Below the pieces are notes generated by a model that was not told where the DNA came from, did no database searches, and was given only the letters and a program-made list of their open reading frames with translations. Made by a program: the position numbers and the translations under genes. A DNA stretch of 64,000 nt from contig NZ_CP109104.1 in NCBI RefSeq assembly GCF_035917675.1, positions 8,370,001-8,434,000 of the forward strand, read 5' to 3'. The number at the start of each line of letters is the position of its first letter. Position 1 is the stretch's first letter. Source of the DNA: Streptomyces sp. NBC_01775. Lineage in GTDB: Bacteria; Actinomycetota; Actinomycetes; Streptomycetales; Streptomycetaceae. This document shows positions 45,168-54,277 of the stretch, one piece after another.

Positions 45168-47366
45168 TCACAGGAGTGCTTCGGCGGTGATGGGGAGTTG
45201 GCGTACGCGGCGGCCGGTGGCGTTGAAGACGGCGTTGGCGATGGCGGGCGTGACGCCGACGTGGACGACTTCGCCGAGTCCCTTGACGCCCAGCGGGTCG
45301 GCTTCGCGGTCTTCGCCGTCCAGGTAGATGGCCTGGATGTCGGGGACGTCGGCGTTGACGGGCACGAGGTAGTCAGCGAGATTGGCGTTGACGATGCGTC
45401 CGTCGCGGTGGTCGGTGACGGTGTGCTCCAGCAGGGCGGTGCCGATGCCGCCGGTGATGCCGCCGATCGCCTGGCTTTCTGCGAGTTTGGGGCTGATGAC
45501 GCGGCCCGCGTCGTACACACCGAGCATGCGCCGCACGCGTACCAGCCCGAGGGTCGCGTCGACGGCGACTTCGGCGAAGGTGGCGTTGTAGGCGTAGAAG
45601 GAGTGCCGCTCCTTTGCCGCAGGTCCGGCGTAGGAGCCCGCTGCTTCCAGGTGGGAGCGCTTGTTGCGGGACAGCAGGCTCTTGTACGTCTCGCCCCGCG
45701 CCGGGTTGTTCTTGGTGTGCAGCCGGCCGCCCCGTACGACGACGTCCTCGGCATCCACGCCATACAGCGGTGATTCGCGGTCTTCGACTGCCAGCTTGAT
45801 GGCCTGGCGGCGGACCTGGTTGCAGCCGTCGAGGACGGCGGAGCCGACGCTCGCCATGGTCATCGACCCGCCGTGCGGCGGGGTCGGCGGGAACAGGGAG
45901 TCTCCGAGCCGGAAGGTGACGGTGCGCATGGTCAGGCCGAGGGCGTCGGCGGCGACCTGGGTTTGGGAGGTGTAGGTGCCTGGTCCCATGTCGCTGGCGG
46001 CGGCGTCGACCACGGCGGTGCCGTCAGCATTCAGCCGGATGCGGGCCTGGGCGGGCATGCGGGCGGTGTCGTAGACGCCGGCGGCCATGCCCATACCGAT
46101 CAGCCAGTCACCCTCGCGGCGCGAGCGCGGCTTGGCTCGGCGCTGGTCCCAGCCGAACGCGCGGGCGCCGGTGGTGCAGCACTCACGCAGCCGCCGGGTG
46201 GAGAACGGCAGGTTCTTCGACTCGTCCTCGGACGGTTCGTTGCGGCGGCGCAGCTCGATCGGGTCGATGCCGAGCCTGGCGGCGAGTTCGTCCATGGCCG
46301 ACTCGATGACGAACGAGGCGGTGGCGAAGCCGGGGCCGCGCATGTAGAGCGGGGTGTTCACATCCAGCGGCACCGTCCGGTACGCCTGGCTGACGTTCGG
46401 GGTGCTGTAGAGCATCTGCCCGGGGAAGAGGATCGACTCGGTGAACGTCTCGTACGAGGACGTCTCGGCGTCCATCTCGTGGGCCATCGCCGTCAGGCGG
46501 CCCTGCCGATTGCTGCCCAGCTTCAACCGGTACTCGTACGAGGGGCGGAAGCCGGTGTTGAAGTACTGCTGCCTGCGCTTCAGGACGAGTTTGACCGGGC
46601 GGCGCGTTTCCCGGGCGGCCAACGCGGCGACGACGGTGTGCGGCCAGCAGCGCAGTCCGCTGCCGAACGCGCCGCCGACGTACGGCGAGATCACCCGCAC
46701 GGAGTCGGCCGGCACGTCGAAGACGGTGGAAAGTTCGGTCTGCGTGCCGACCACCCACTGGGTCTTGTCCCACACGGTCAGCTTGTTGCCGCTCCAGCGG
46801 GCGATGGTGGCGTGCGGCTCCATCGTGTTGTGGTGGTTGCGCGCCGTCTGATAGGTCGCATCGATCCGCACGGGCGCCGAGCGCAGCGCCGCCGCCGCGT
46901 CACCACGCGCGTACTTCGTCGGCTTGTCCGCCTTCGCCTTCGCCAGGTCGGTGGACGGCTGCTGGGCGTCGTAGGCGACCTTGACCAGGCTCGCGCCGTG
47001 CTGCGCGGCCTCCAGGGTGGTGGCGATGACGACGGCGACGGGTTGGCCGTGGAAGAGGACCTTGTCGTCCTGGAAGACCCGCAGCCTGCGGCCGACCGGC
47101 GGGTTGTTCGAGGCGGGGTTGTCCTTGTAGGGGAGTTTCGGCGCGTTGCCGTGGTGGATCACCTTCAACACGCCCGGCTGGGCCAGGGCGTCATCGGTGT
47201 CGATGGAGGTGATGCGGCCACGGCCGATGCTCGCGTCGACGACGACCGCGTGGATGACGCCCTTGATGTCGTGCTCGGCGGCGTAGGGGGCCTTGCCGGT
47301 GACCTTGAGCCGGCCCTCCACGCGGGAGAGCGGGGCGCCGACGGCTGCCTGCGGCTGGGGGCTCAC
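45168..47366 (-). CDS. paoC: Molybdopterin-binding subunit of PaoABC-type aldehyde oxidoreductase
   Basis: A 732-residue large subunit of the xanthine-oxidase family. It begins VGAPLSRVEGRLKVTGKAPY, a family hallmark, and has the Moco-binding segments PYVGGAFGSGLRCWPHTVVA and MRGPGFATASFVIESAMDEL. The catalytic glutamate is in KGLGEVVHVGVTPAIANAVF at the C-terminus. It overlaps the FAD-subunit gene by GTGA. By comparison with E. coli PaoC it should oxidise aromatic or aliphatic aldehydes to acids, but substrate choice needs testing. Confidence 0.92.
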   Translation of the reverse strand: MSPQPQAAVGAPLSRVEGRLKVTGKAPYAAEHDIKGVIHAVVVDASIGRGRITSIDTDDALAQPGVLKVIHHGNAPKLPYKDNPASNNPPVGRRLRVFQDDKVLFHGQPVAVVIATTLEAAQHGASLVKVAYDAQQPSTDLAKAKADKPTKYARGDAAAALRSAPVRIDATYQTARNHHNTMEPHATIARWSGNKLTVWDKTQWVVGTQTELSTVFDVPADSVRVISPYVGGAFGSGLRCWPHTVVAALAARETRRPVKLVLKRRQQYFNTGFRPSYEYRLKLGSNRQGRLTAMAHEMDAETSSYETFTESILFPGQMLYSTPNVSQAYRTVPLDVNTPLYMRGPGFATASFVIESAMDELAARLGIDPIELRRRNEPSEDESKNLPFSTRRLRECCTTGARAFGWDQRRAKPRSRREGDWLIGMGMAAGVYDTARMPAQARIRLNADGTAVVDAAASDMGPGTYTSQTQVAADALGLTMRTVTFRLGDSLFPPTPPHGGSMTMASVGSAVLDGCNQVRRQAIKLAVEDRESPLYGVDAEDVVVRGGRLHTKNNPARGETYKSLLSRNKRSHLEAAGSYAGPAAKERHSFYAYNATFAEVAVDATLGLVRVRRMLGVYDAGRVISPKLAESQAIGGITGGIGTALLEHTVTDHRDGRIVNANLADYLVPVNADVPDIQAIYLDGEDREADPLGVKGLGEVVHVGVTPAIANAVFNATGRRVRQLPITAEALL

Positions 47367-48343
47367 TTCGTACCTCCTACGATGCGCAGCTGGCGTTCGA
47401 CGGTCCGCTTCAACAGGTCGGTCTTGAACCGGTTGTGCCGCAGCGGGCGGGCCCCGTCCGCCGCCTTCGCGACCGCAGCGGCCCACAGGGATGGGGAGGG
47501 ACGTTCGCCGACGAGGTGCTGCTCGACGGCGGGCAGCTTCCACGGGACGGTGCCCACGCCGCCGGCCGCGACCCTGGCCTCGCGGATCACTCCGCCGCGG
47601 ATGTGCAGGGCGACGGCGGCCGAGGTCAGGGCGAACTCGTAGGATTGCCGGTCACGGACCTTCAGATACCCGGACGCGAGCGGGCGGGGCAGGGCCGGGA
47701 TCTCCACCGCGGTGATCAGTTCACCCGTGCGCAGCGCCTGCTCCCTGTTCGGGGTCGAGCCGGGCCTGAGGAGGAAGTCGGCGAACGGGATCTGCCGCTG
47801 CCCGTCGGCGCCCAGCACATGGACCTGGGCTTCCAGGGCGGCGAACGCCACCGCGACGTCGGAAGGGTGGGTCGCCACGCAGGCATCCGAGGTGCCGAGG
47901 ATGGCATGGGAGCGGTTGAAGCCCTCCCGGGCGGCGCAGCCGGAGCCGGGCTCGCGCTTGTTGCAGTTGGCGGTCACGTCGCGGAAGTAGGTGCAGCGGG
48001 TGCGCTGCATGATGTTCCCACCGATGGTGGCCATGTTCCGTAGCTGCGCCGACGCGCTCAGCTCCAGCGACTGGGACACCACGGGGAACAGGGCGCGGAC
48101 CTTGGGGTGGGTGGCCGCTGCGGACATGGTCACCAGGGCGCCGACGCGCAGGCCGCCGCGTTCGGTGGCGGTGACCTCGTCCAGCGGCAGGCCGCTGATG
48201 TCGACCACGGTCTTGGGCCGCTCGACGGTCTCGCGCATCAGGTCGACCAGGGTGGTGCCCCCGGCGACGTAGCGGCCACCACGACGGCCCGCGGTGAGGG
48301 CCTCTTTCGTGTCGGAGATACGGGTGTAGTCAAAGGGATACAT
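47363..48343 (-). CDS. paoB: FAD-binding subunit of PaoABC-type aldehyde oxidoreductase
   Basis: A 326-residue medium subunit with the FAD-binding YVAGGTTLVDLMRETVERPK and ATIGGNIMQRTRCTYFRDVT segments. It carries cysteines in RTRC, NCNK, GSGC and DAC, the set that holds the extra 4Fe-4S cluster in E. coli PaoB and is absent from ordinary xanthine dehydrogenases. A CO_deh_flav_C domain follows from about residue 220. The gene lies between the iron-sulfur and Moco subunit genes. Confidence 0.92.
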   Translation of the reverse strand: MYPFDYTRISDTKEALTAGRRGGRYVAGGTTLVDLMRETVERPKTVVDISGLPLDEVTATERGGLRVGALVTMSAAATHPKVRALFPVVSQSLELSASAQLRNMATIGGNIMQRTRCTYFRDVTANCNKREPGSGCAAREGFNRSHAILGTSDACVATHPSDVAVAFAALEAQVHVLGADGQRQIPFADFLLRPGSTPNREQALRTGELITAVEIPALPRPLASGYLKVRDRQSYEFALTSAAVALHIRGGVIREARVAAGGVGTVPWKLPAVEQHLVGERPSPSLWAAAVAKAADGARPLRHNRFKTDLLKRTVERQLRIVGGTK

Positions 48344-48355
48344 GATGCTGGGCCC

Positions 48356-49000
48356 TCACTTCCGGCCCGCGGCCTGCTCAACCGCGCGCACGATCTTGAC
48401 GTAGCAGCCGCAGCGGCAGATGTTGCCGCTCATCCACTCCCGGATCTCCTCCGGCGAGTGGGTGTGGCCTTCCTTGATGCAGCCGACGCCGGAGACGATC
48501 TGGCCGGGGGTGCAGTAGCCGCACTGGAAGGCGTCCTCGTCGATGAACGCCTGCTGCAAGGGGTGGAGGCGGTCGCCGTCGGCCAGGCCCTCGATCGTGG
48601 TGACCTTTGCGCCCTCCAGCCGGACCGCGAGGGTCAGGCAGGCGTTCTGCCGGTGCCCGTCGACGAGCACCGTGCACGCCCCGCAGGCCCCGGCGTCGCA
48701 GCCCTTCTTCGCCCCGGTCAGATCAAGGTGCTCGCGCAGCAGGTCCAGCAGCGAGGTGCGGTTGTCGACCGTCACGGTGTGACGGGTGCCGTTGACCGTC
48801 AGGGCGACACGGCTCGCGGGCGCGGCCGGGGCGGCGTCCGCCTCGTCGGAGGCGGCCAGAAAACCGCCTCCGACCGCGCCGCCGGCGATGACGACGCCGC
48901 CGCCGACCGCGGAGGTGGTGGCGATGAACGTACGCCGGGTGGGCCCGGAGGACGGGCCGTCGGCGGGGGTGGGGGCTGGTGCTTCCGGTTCAGTGGACAT
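48356..49000 (-). CDS. paoA: 2Fe-2S subunit of PaoABC-type aldehyde oxidoreductase, Tat-exported
   Basis: A 214-residue small subunit. The N-terminus has a twin-arginine signal (PTRRTFIATTSAVGGG, arginines near residue 22) and a hydrophobic stretch. The plant-type 2Fe-2S domain carries GCDAGACGACTVLVDG with the later NAC, and the second cluster domain has FQCGYCTPGQIVSGVGCIKE and NICRCGCYVKIV. In E. coli PaoA carries the only signal and pulls the folded complex out. Here the same would place the enzyme outside the membrane. It is the first gene of the operon. Confidence 0.93.
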   Translation of the reverse strand: MSTEPEAPAPTPADGPSSGPTRRTFIATTSAVGGGVVIAGGAVGGGFLAASDEADAAPAAPASRVALTVNGTRHTVTVDNRTSLLDLLREHLDLTGAKKGCDAGACGACTVLVDGHRQNACLTLAVRLEGAKVTTIEGLADGDRLHPLQQAFIDEDAFQCGYCTPGQIVSGVGCIKEGHTHSPEEIREWMSGNICRCGCYVKIVRAVEQAAGRK

Positions 49001-49126
49001 ACGGATGCCTTCGCTTCACGGACGGATCAGCCGCTTTCAGGCGGCACAGCAGCAGGGCGGGACCGGTGTCGCCGCAGGAGGCCGGGCGCAACCGCGCAGA
49101 GACCGCAGCGGCCCGGTGGGTGGGGA

Positions 49127-49148
49127 GGAGCGGCGTGACTGCCGCTCC
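49127..49148 (-). terminator. Hairpin after the alcohol dehydrogenase gene
   Basis: GGAGCGGC-GTGACT-GCCGCTCC, 21 bases beyond the dehydrogenase stop and upstream of paoA on the same strand. It would partly separate the two units or allow attenuated read-through. Confidence 0.55.
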
Positions 49149-49168
49149 CGTCTCCCCGGGGCGTCGGG

Positions 49169-50212
49169 TCAGGACTTGACGAGGACCTTGAGGGTCTTGC
49201 GGTCGGCCATGTTTTGGTAACCGGCCGGGACGCCGCCGAGGCCGGTGGTGGCGTCGAAGACCCGGCCCGGGTCGATGGCGCCGTCGAGGATGGCAGGCAT
49301 CAGTTCCTCGATGTAGGCGCGGGTGGGGGCCGGTCCGCCGGCCAGGCGGATGTTGCGGCCGAAGAGGCTGTCGAAGCCGATCGGTGCCTGCTCGTACTGC
49401 GGGACGCCGACCCGGCTGATCACGCCGCCGGGGCGGACGATGCCGACGGCCTGCTCGTAGGCGGGCATCGCGCCGACGCATTCGAGGACCACATGGGTGC
49501 CGTGCCCGCCGGTCAGGTCGCGGACGGCCTCGATGCCTTCCTCGCCCCGGGCGGAGACGACGTCGGTGGCGCCGAAATCCCGGCCCAGGTCGGTGCGCGC
49601 CTGGTGGCGGCCCATGAGGATGATCTGTTCGGCGCCCAGGAGCCTGGCTGACAGCACTCCCAGCAGGCCGACGGCGCCGTCCCCGATGACGGTGACGCTG
49701 GTGCGCTGGTTGACCCCGCCCGCGACGGCGGCGTGGTGGCCGGTGCCGAAGACGTCCGAGAGGGTCAGCAGGGACGGCATGAGGGCGGAGTCGGCGGCGA
49801 CGGGCAGCTTGACCAGGGTGCCGTCGGCGAGCGGGACGCGGGTGGCTTCGGCCTGACCGCCTTCTTCCGGCATGCCGTCCCAGAACCCGGCGTGCGGGTT
49901 CGCGCAGGAGGTGTGCAGGCCCTCGCGGCAGAAGACGCAGGTGTTGTCGGAGATGGCGAACGGCGCGACGACCAGGTCACCCCGCTTGACGGTGCTCACC
50001 TCGGAGCCGGTGTCCTGGACGATGCCGATGAACTCGTGGCCCATCCGCACCGGGCCGTCGGCCGCCGGCATCGAGCCATAGGGCCACAGGTCGCTGCCGC
50101 AGATACAGGACGCGGTGATGCGGACCAGGGCGTCGGTGGGCTCCTTGATGACCGGGTCGGGGACGTCCTCGACCCGGACGTCGCCGGCTTCGTACATGAG
50201 GGTTGCGCGCAT
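49169..50212 (-). CDS. Zinc-dependent alcohol dehydrogenase
   Basis: A 347-residue medium-chain dehydrogenase. The catalytic zinc site is visible as Cys in ASCICGSDLWPYG and His-Glu in GHEFIGIV, and the structural-zinc lobe is TCVFCREGLHTSC (three of the usual four Cys). The Rossmann segment is VTVIGDGAVGLLGVLSARLL. It probably oxidises an alcohol or reduces an aldehyde with NAD(P)H. It lies upstream of paoABCD on the same strand, so the two units may act in sequence (alcohol to aldehyde to acid). Confidence 0.92.
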   Translation of the reverse strand: MRATLMYEAGDVRVEDVPDPVIKEPTDALVRITASCICGSDLWPYGSMPAADGPVRMGHEFIGIVQDTGSEVSTVKRGDLVVAPFAISDNTCVFCREGLHTSCANPHAGFWDGMPEEGGQAEATRVPLADGTLVKLPVAADSALMPSLLTLSDVFGTGHHAAVAGGVNQRTSVTVIGDGAVGLLGVLSARLLGAEQIILMGRHQARTDLGRDFGATDVVSARGEEGIEAVRDLTGGHGTHVVLECVGAMPAYEQAVGIVRPGGVISRVGVPQYEQAPIGFDSLFGRNIRLAGGPAPTRAYIEELMPAILDGAIDPGRVFDATTGLGGVPAGYQNMADRKTLKVLVKS

Positions 50213-50287
50213 GAGTCGTTTCTCCTGTCGGGTGATGTGGTTCAGGTCAGATGGGCGGCGCTCGCGTGGCGAGTGGCCGCGGTCCCC

Positions 50288-51586
50288 TCAGCGCGCCGTA
50301 CTTCCAGCATTGGCAGTACTGGCAGGAGCGGTATCCGCAGCACTCGCGATGACGGTGCCTGCGCGGTTGCGGCGGTGAAGCAGGGCGATGGTGATCGTCG
50401 GGATGAGGGTCAGGGCGGCGACGACCGTGCCGACCACGGCGGGGCCGGTGGCCCCGAGGGAGGAGTCCAGGGCCATGCCGGCAACCCACGTGCCGATCGC
50501 GGTGCCGAAATTGAACGCCGACACCGTCAGGGCCGAGCCCAGGGTGGGGGCCTTGCCCGCGAAGCGGACGGCCAGGGAGATCAGCACCGGGTTCGCACCC
50601 AGCCCGAACAGACCGAGCAGGGCCACCAGCACGATGACGGGCAGGGAGAACGCGGACAGCAGCCAGATCGCCAGCAGCAGGGCCGTGGTGACCGCGGGGG
50701 CCACGATGGTCGTCGCGTGCGGGCGGCCGTCCCCGAGCCTTCCCCCGACGAGGAAGCCCGCCAGCGCGCCGATGCCGAACCCGACCAGGACCAGTGGAAC
50801 GATGCCGGCGGCGAGTCCGGCCCGGTCGGTCAGCAGCGGGGAGATGTAGGAGTACGTCGCCAGCACACCGCCGGTCGTGGTCGCGCACGCCGCCAGGGCC
50901 AGCCAGAGCCGGCCGGAGCGTACAGCGGACAGCTCGGAGCGGATCGACACCGTCTGCCGGCTGGGGCCGTCCTGCGGGACGTGCCGGGCGATGAAGACGA
51001 TGCAGCCCGCGCCCAGGACGGCGAGGGCCCAGAACGGACCGCGCCAGCCCATGGCCTGTCCGGCGAACGCGCCGAGGGGGACACCGACGACGTTGGCGAG
51101 CATCGCGCCGGACCCCACGACTCCCAGGGCGCGGGAACTGGCGGCGGGCCCGGCGATCCGGGCGGCCACCACATTGGCCACCGCCCAGAACGCCCCGGTC
51201 GCCACCGCCGTCAAGAATCGCGCCCCCAGCAGCAGCGCGAAGCTGGAACCGAGCGCGACGATCACGTGACCGAGCGCGAACACGGCCAGGGCCAGCATCA
51301 GGGTGAGCCGCCTGGGAAGCCGCAGCGTCAGCATCGCCATCAGCGGTGCCCCGATGATCATCCCGACCGCGAAGACCGTGATCAGCAAGCCGGTACGGGC
51401 CACGCTGACGTGCAGGTCACCCGCCATCTCCGGCAGGAGGCCCGCTACTACGAACTCGGTCGTCCCCATCAGGAACGTGCCCAGCGCCAGCACGTAGACA
51501 ACGAACGGAAGCCGGGAGGTCTCCCGTCCGTGGTCTTCGACTCGCACCTCAGTGGCAGCGTCGAGGACTCCTCCTCGCGTGCTCAT
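50288..51586 (-). CDS. DHA1-type MFS transporter
   Basis: A 432-residue membrane protein with 12 helices and a DHA1 (AraJ/YdhP-type) pattern. It shows MGTTEFVVAGLLPEMAGDLH at helix 1, RLPRRLTLMLALAVFALGH (motif A-like) and ALTVSAFNFGTAIGTWVAGM in the second half. It likely exports a drug or a small metabolite. It is 75 bases upstream of the alcohol dehydrogenase gene on the same strand and divergent from an XRE regulator. Confidence 0.9.
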   Translation of the reverse strand: MSTRGGVLDAATEVRVEDHGRETSRLPFVVYVLALGTFLMGTTEFVVAGLLPEMAGDLHVSVARTGLLITVFAVGMIIGAPLMAMLTLRLPRRLTLMLALAVFALGHVIVALGSSFALLLGARFLTAVATGAFWAVANVVAARIAGPAASSRALGVVGSGAMLANVVGVPLGAFAGQAMGWRGPFWALAVLGAGCIVFIARHVPQDGPSRQTVSIRSELSAVRSGRLWLALAACATTTGGVLATYSYISPLLTDRAGLAAGIVPLVLVGFGIGALAGFLVGGRLGDGRPHATTIVAPAVTTALLLAIWLLSAFSLPVIVLVALLGLFGLGANPVLISLAVRFAGKAPTLGSALTVSAFNFGTAIGTWVAGMALDSSLGATGPAVVGTVVAALTLIPTITIALLHRRNRAGTVIASAADTAPASTANAGSTAR

Positions 51587-51722
51587 CTTCCTCCTTCAAC
51601 GGGGCTCGCGGTCTGTCTTGCCACTTCACGAAACCCTCCTTGTCGCACACGAGGAAGGTCGGGTTTATAGGGGGGACAAGCTCAACCTCCCTCATGGCCG
51701 ACCGGTCGCTACCGTTAAAGGC
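51587..51722. promoter_or_regulatory. Divergent promoter region of the MFS and XRE genes
   Basis: A 136-base control region between two divergent genes. It has weak dyad symmetry CTTGTC (51639-51644) / GACAAG (51675-51680) around a TTTATAG stretch that could be a -10 box. The adjacent regulator probably binds here; this is inferred from layout. Confidence 0.4.
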
Positions 51723-52643
51723 ATGGACCGATCCCCCGGCGACAGCGCCGACAACCGCGCCGACATCCGGGACTTCCTTGCCAGCCGACGCGCCAAGATC
51801 ACCCCCGAACAGGTCGGGCTGCCCACCAGCGGCCGACGCCGCGTCCCGGGCCTGCGCCGCGAAGAAGTCGCCGTCCTCGCCGGCGTCAGCACCGAGTGGT
51901 ACACCCGGCTGGAAAAGGGCCACATCAGCGGCGTCTCCGAAGACGTCCTCGCCGCCGTCGCCCAAGCCCTGAAACTGGATGACGACGAACGCACCTACCT
52001 CTTCGACCTGGCCCGCGCCGCCCAGCCCGCGCGCCGCACCCCCGCACGGCGCAAGGACGTCCCCGTCCCGCCCCGGGTTCAGTGGCTGCTGGACTCCATG
52101 ACGATGTCCTCCGCCTTCGTGCGCAACGGCCGCATGGACGTCATCGCCCACAACGCACTCGCACGGGCCGTACACGCCCCCATGTTCGACAGTGCCACCA
52201 CCGGCGAGCACGGCCGCGCCAACATTGCCCGCTTCCACTTCCTCGACCCCATCGCCCGGCACTTCTTCGTCGACTGGGAGGCCGCCTGCCACGCCACCGT
52301 CGCACTGCTGCGCGCCGAGGCCGGACGAGAGCCCCACGACCGTGCCCTGCGGGAACTCATCGGCGAACTCTCCACACTCAGCCCTGAGTTCCGCAAGCAG
52401 TGGGCCGCCCACGACGTCCGCATCCGTCACGACGGCGTCAAGCGATTGCGGCACCCCGAGGCCGGCGACCTGGAGCTGACCTACCACTCACTGGACCTGC
52501 CTCTGTCCAACCGGGCGATGCACGACCTGACCATCTACACCGCCGAACCCGGCACCCGATCCGAGGAGCAGCTCAGGCTCCTCGCCAGTTGGACAGCACC
52601 TCAGCGCCAGGCACCGACAGAGCACACCCGGCACACCATCTGA
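51723..52643 (+). CDS. XRE-family transcriptional regulator with MmyB-like ligand domain
   Basis: A 306-residue regulator. The N-terminal helix-turn-helix is VPGLRREEVAVLAGVSTEWY followed by TRLEKGHISGVSEDVLAAVA. The MmyB-like C-terminal domain has VQWLLDSMTMSSAFVRNGRM followed by DVIAHNALARAVHAPMF, and near the end HPEAGDLELTYHSLDLP. It is the intact counterpart of the broken regulator at 17.2-17.7 kb. It is divergent from the MFS gene and probably controls the MFS-dehydrogenase group. Confidence 0.92.
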   Translation: MDRSPGDSADNRADIRDFLASRRAKITPEQVGLPTSGRRRVPGLRREEVAVLAGVSTEWYTRLEKGHISGVSEDVLAAVAQALKLDDDERTYLFDLARAAQPARRTPARRKDVPVPPRVQWLLDSMTMSSAFVRNGRMDVIAHNALARAVHAPMFDSATTGEHGRANIARFHFLDPIARHFFVDWEAACHATVALLRAEAGREPHDRALRELIGELSTLSPEFRKQWAAHDVRIRHDGVKRLRHPEAGDLELTYHSLDLPLSNRAMHDLTIYTAEPGTRSEEQLRLLASWTAPQRQAPTEHTRHTI

Positions 52644-52654
52644 GGGCACGCGGC

Positions 52655-52673
52655 ACGGGGTTTCGCTCCCCGT
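52655..52673 (+). terminator. Short hairpin after the XRE regulator gene
   Basis: ACGGGG-TTTCGCT-CCCCGT begins 12 bases after the regulator stop. It is short (6 bp) but well placed. Confidence 0.4.
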
Positions 52674-52690
52674 CCGGTGCAGCTAACCGG

Positions 52691-52801
52691 TCACTTGGCT
52701 CCTGCCGCCTCCGCCATGAGGCGGGCCCGCTTCTCGGCACGTGGTTCGGCTCTCCAGCCGGGCAGGAACGCCGACAGCGGCCTCTGAGAGGTCGTCTCCC
52801 G
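52691..52801 (-). pseudogene. C-terminal fragment of an unidentified gene
   Basis: The minus strand gives RETTSQRPLSAFLPGWRAEP followed by RAEKRARLMAEAAGAK and a stop at 52691. Codon bias and an amphipathic basic end look like real protein, but only about 36 codons remain and no family was recognised. It lies immediately downstream of a truncated TetR gene on the same strand. Confidence 0.25.
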
Positions 52802-52813
52802 CCCGTGGGCCTG

Positions 52814-53180
52814 TCACAGGCCGTGCGTGGCCCGGAAGAACTGGTCCACGTCGCGGCGGCCGGGCGCGGGCCTCGCCAGGGGTTCGCGGCCGGGGGCACG
52901 TAGGCCGTCGAGGAGTACGCCGATGTGCCGGTCGGCCAGGTCCGCGACGGCTTCGCCGCTGTCAGGGGCGGGCAGGTGTCGAGGCGGGATGGAGTTCAGC
53001 ATCAGTACGACGTCGTAGGCGTTCACGTCGTCCCGCAGCACCCCCGCCTGCTGCGCTCCGGTCACCAAGTCCTCCAGCGCGCCGAGCAGTTCGGTGCGGA
53101 CGGCGGCGAGTTCGGGGCCCGGCTCCTTGGCCCGTCCGCAGCTCACGGGGAAGAGCTGGCCACTGCGCAGGCGCGTCATG
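52814..53180 (-). pseudogene. TetR-family regulator, C-terminal half only
   Basis: The minus strand ends at 52814 and reads LRSGQLFPVSC, VRTELLGALEDLVTGAQQAG, VLRDDVNAYDVVLMLNSIPP and later VADLADRHIGVLLDGLRAPG. This is the helical ligand-binding end of TetR regulators (SBP domain type). No helix-turn-helix is found upstream; the sequence changes at about 53165-53180 into a plus-strand FAD oxidase fragment. It is probably the remnant of a divergent regulator/oxidase pair that lost its shared centre. Confidence 0.65.
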
Positions 53181-53808
53181 TGACGTTGATCACCGTCAGC
53201 CCTCAGACCCGGGTGGTGCGGGCCCAACCGGGCGTATTGCTGGGTGAGTTGGATGCCGCCGCCCAGGAGTACGGCCTCACCGTGCCCGCCGGAACCGTCA
53301 GCTCCACAGGAGTCGCGGGACTGACGCTCGGCGGCGGCATCGGACATTTGATGCGGCGCTTCGGTGCCACCGTCGACAATCTCCTGGCCTGCGAGATGGT
53401 CACCGTGGACGGGCGCAAGGTGCGTGCCGACGAGGCCGAGAACCCCGAGCTGTTCTGGGCGCTGCGCGGGGGCGGCGGCAACTTCGGAGTCGTCACCGCC
53501 TTCGAGTACCGCGCCCATCCGGTCGGCCCGGAGGTCGTGGCCGGACAGCTGATCTTCCCGTTCGGCCAGGCCGCCGACGTCCTGGCGGAGCTGCCCGGCG
53601 TGATGGCCGCGGCGCCACGCGAACTGGGGCTGCTGGCGGCGATCGCCCCGCCCCCGCGCTGCCGATGCTGCCCGAAGAGGCCCATGGCAGGCCGGTGTTG
53701 GTGCTCGTCCCGGTCTGCACGGGTGAGCCCGCCACGGCCGCCGAGGTCATCGCGCCGCTCGCCGCGCTGGGCCGGCCGCTGGCCGACCTCGCCATGCCGC
53801 CACCGTAA
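53178..53808 (+). pseudogene. FAD-binding (BBE-like) oxidase, 5'-truncated and frameshifted
   Basis: Begins inside the FAD domain (VSPQTRVVRAQPGVLLGELD) and shows the classic flavin loop SSTGVAGLTLGGGIGHLMRR, then ENPELFWALRGGGGNFGVVT. The frame breaks in a C-run near 53645 and continues as PALPMLPEEAHGRPVLVLVP, ending at a stop after about 50 more codons. The N-terminal 60-70 residues and the C-terminal substrate domain and BBE tail are missing. No function is left. Confidence 0.8.
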
Positions 53809-54277
53809 TGGCACTGGGGGAAGTGCACGTGGCCCGCGCCTGGGCGTCCACCGGCCGGTTCAGGAGGCCGCGGTGGCCCACCCGCCGTCGCCGGAGCAGG
53901 CCACGACGATCCCTGATTCGACAACTCGTTCATCCTGGCCGCGACGGCCGCGTTCCTCGCCGGCGCGCTTCGCCGATAGCCGCTCGTCCTCGGGTGACGC
54001 GACAGGGCGCGGCGGGCGCGGCTCGGTCGGCCACCAGGACAAGCCGCGCCCTGCCGGTCGAGCTCCCCAGTTGTGCGGTAAGGGGCCCCGGAAAGCAGCG
54101 CAGCGCAGAGCAGGCACGGTGCTGGTGATCATGTGGTTGTCGAGACCATGAGAACCGAGCGAGACCGTGCCTGCCCGAACTCATCGCCGTCTCGGCGGTG
54201 CTGACCGGGGCCCGCTCGCTCATCGCGATCAGCGAGCCGTGGCCGGAACGGTTCGCCGGGTCGGTGCCTGCGGATGC
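53809..54277. other. Degenerate stretch with short gene scraps
   Basis: No intact gene. Near 53900-53957 the plus strand can be read DNSFILAATAAFLAGALRR and a stop, which looks like the last helix of an MFS transporter, but it is too short to be sure. A transposase-like scrap follows at about 54110-54240. Confidence 0.35.
54110..54240 (+). mobile_element. Possible ISAs1-like transposase N-terminal scrap
   Basis: An 11-bp inverted repeat GCAGGCACGGT (54110-54120) / ACCGTGCCTGC (54164-54174) is followed by CLPELIAVSAVLTGARSLIA and ISE. This resembles the AV.AVLAGARS..AI.EW block near the N-terminus of ISAs1-type transposases. Only about 25 codons match and the frame is then lost. It abuts the end of the WYL regulator gene. 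Confidence 0.3.
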
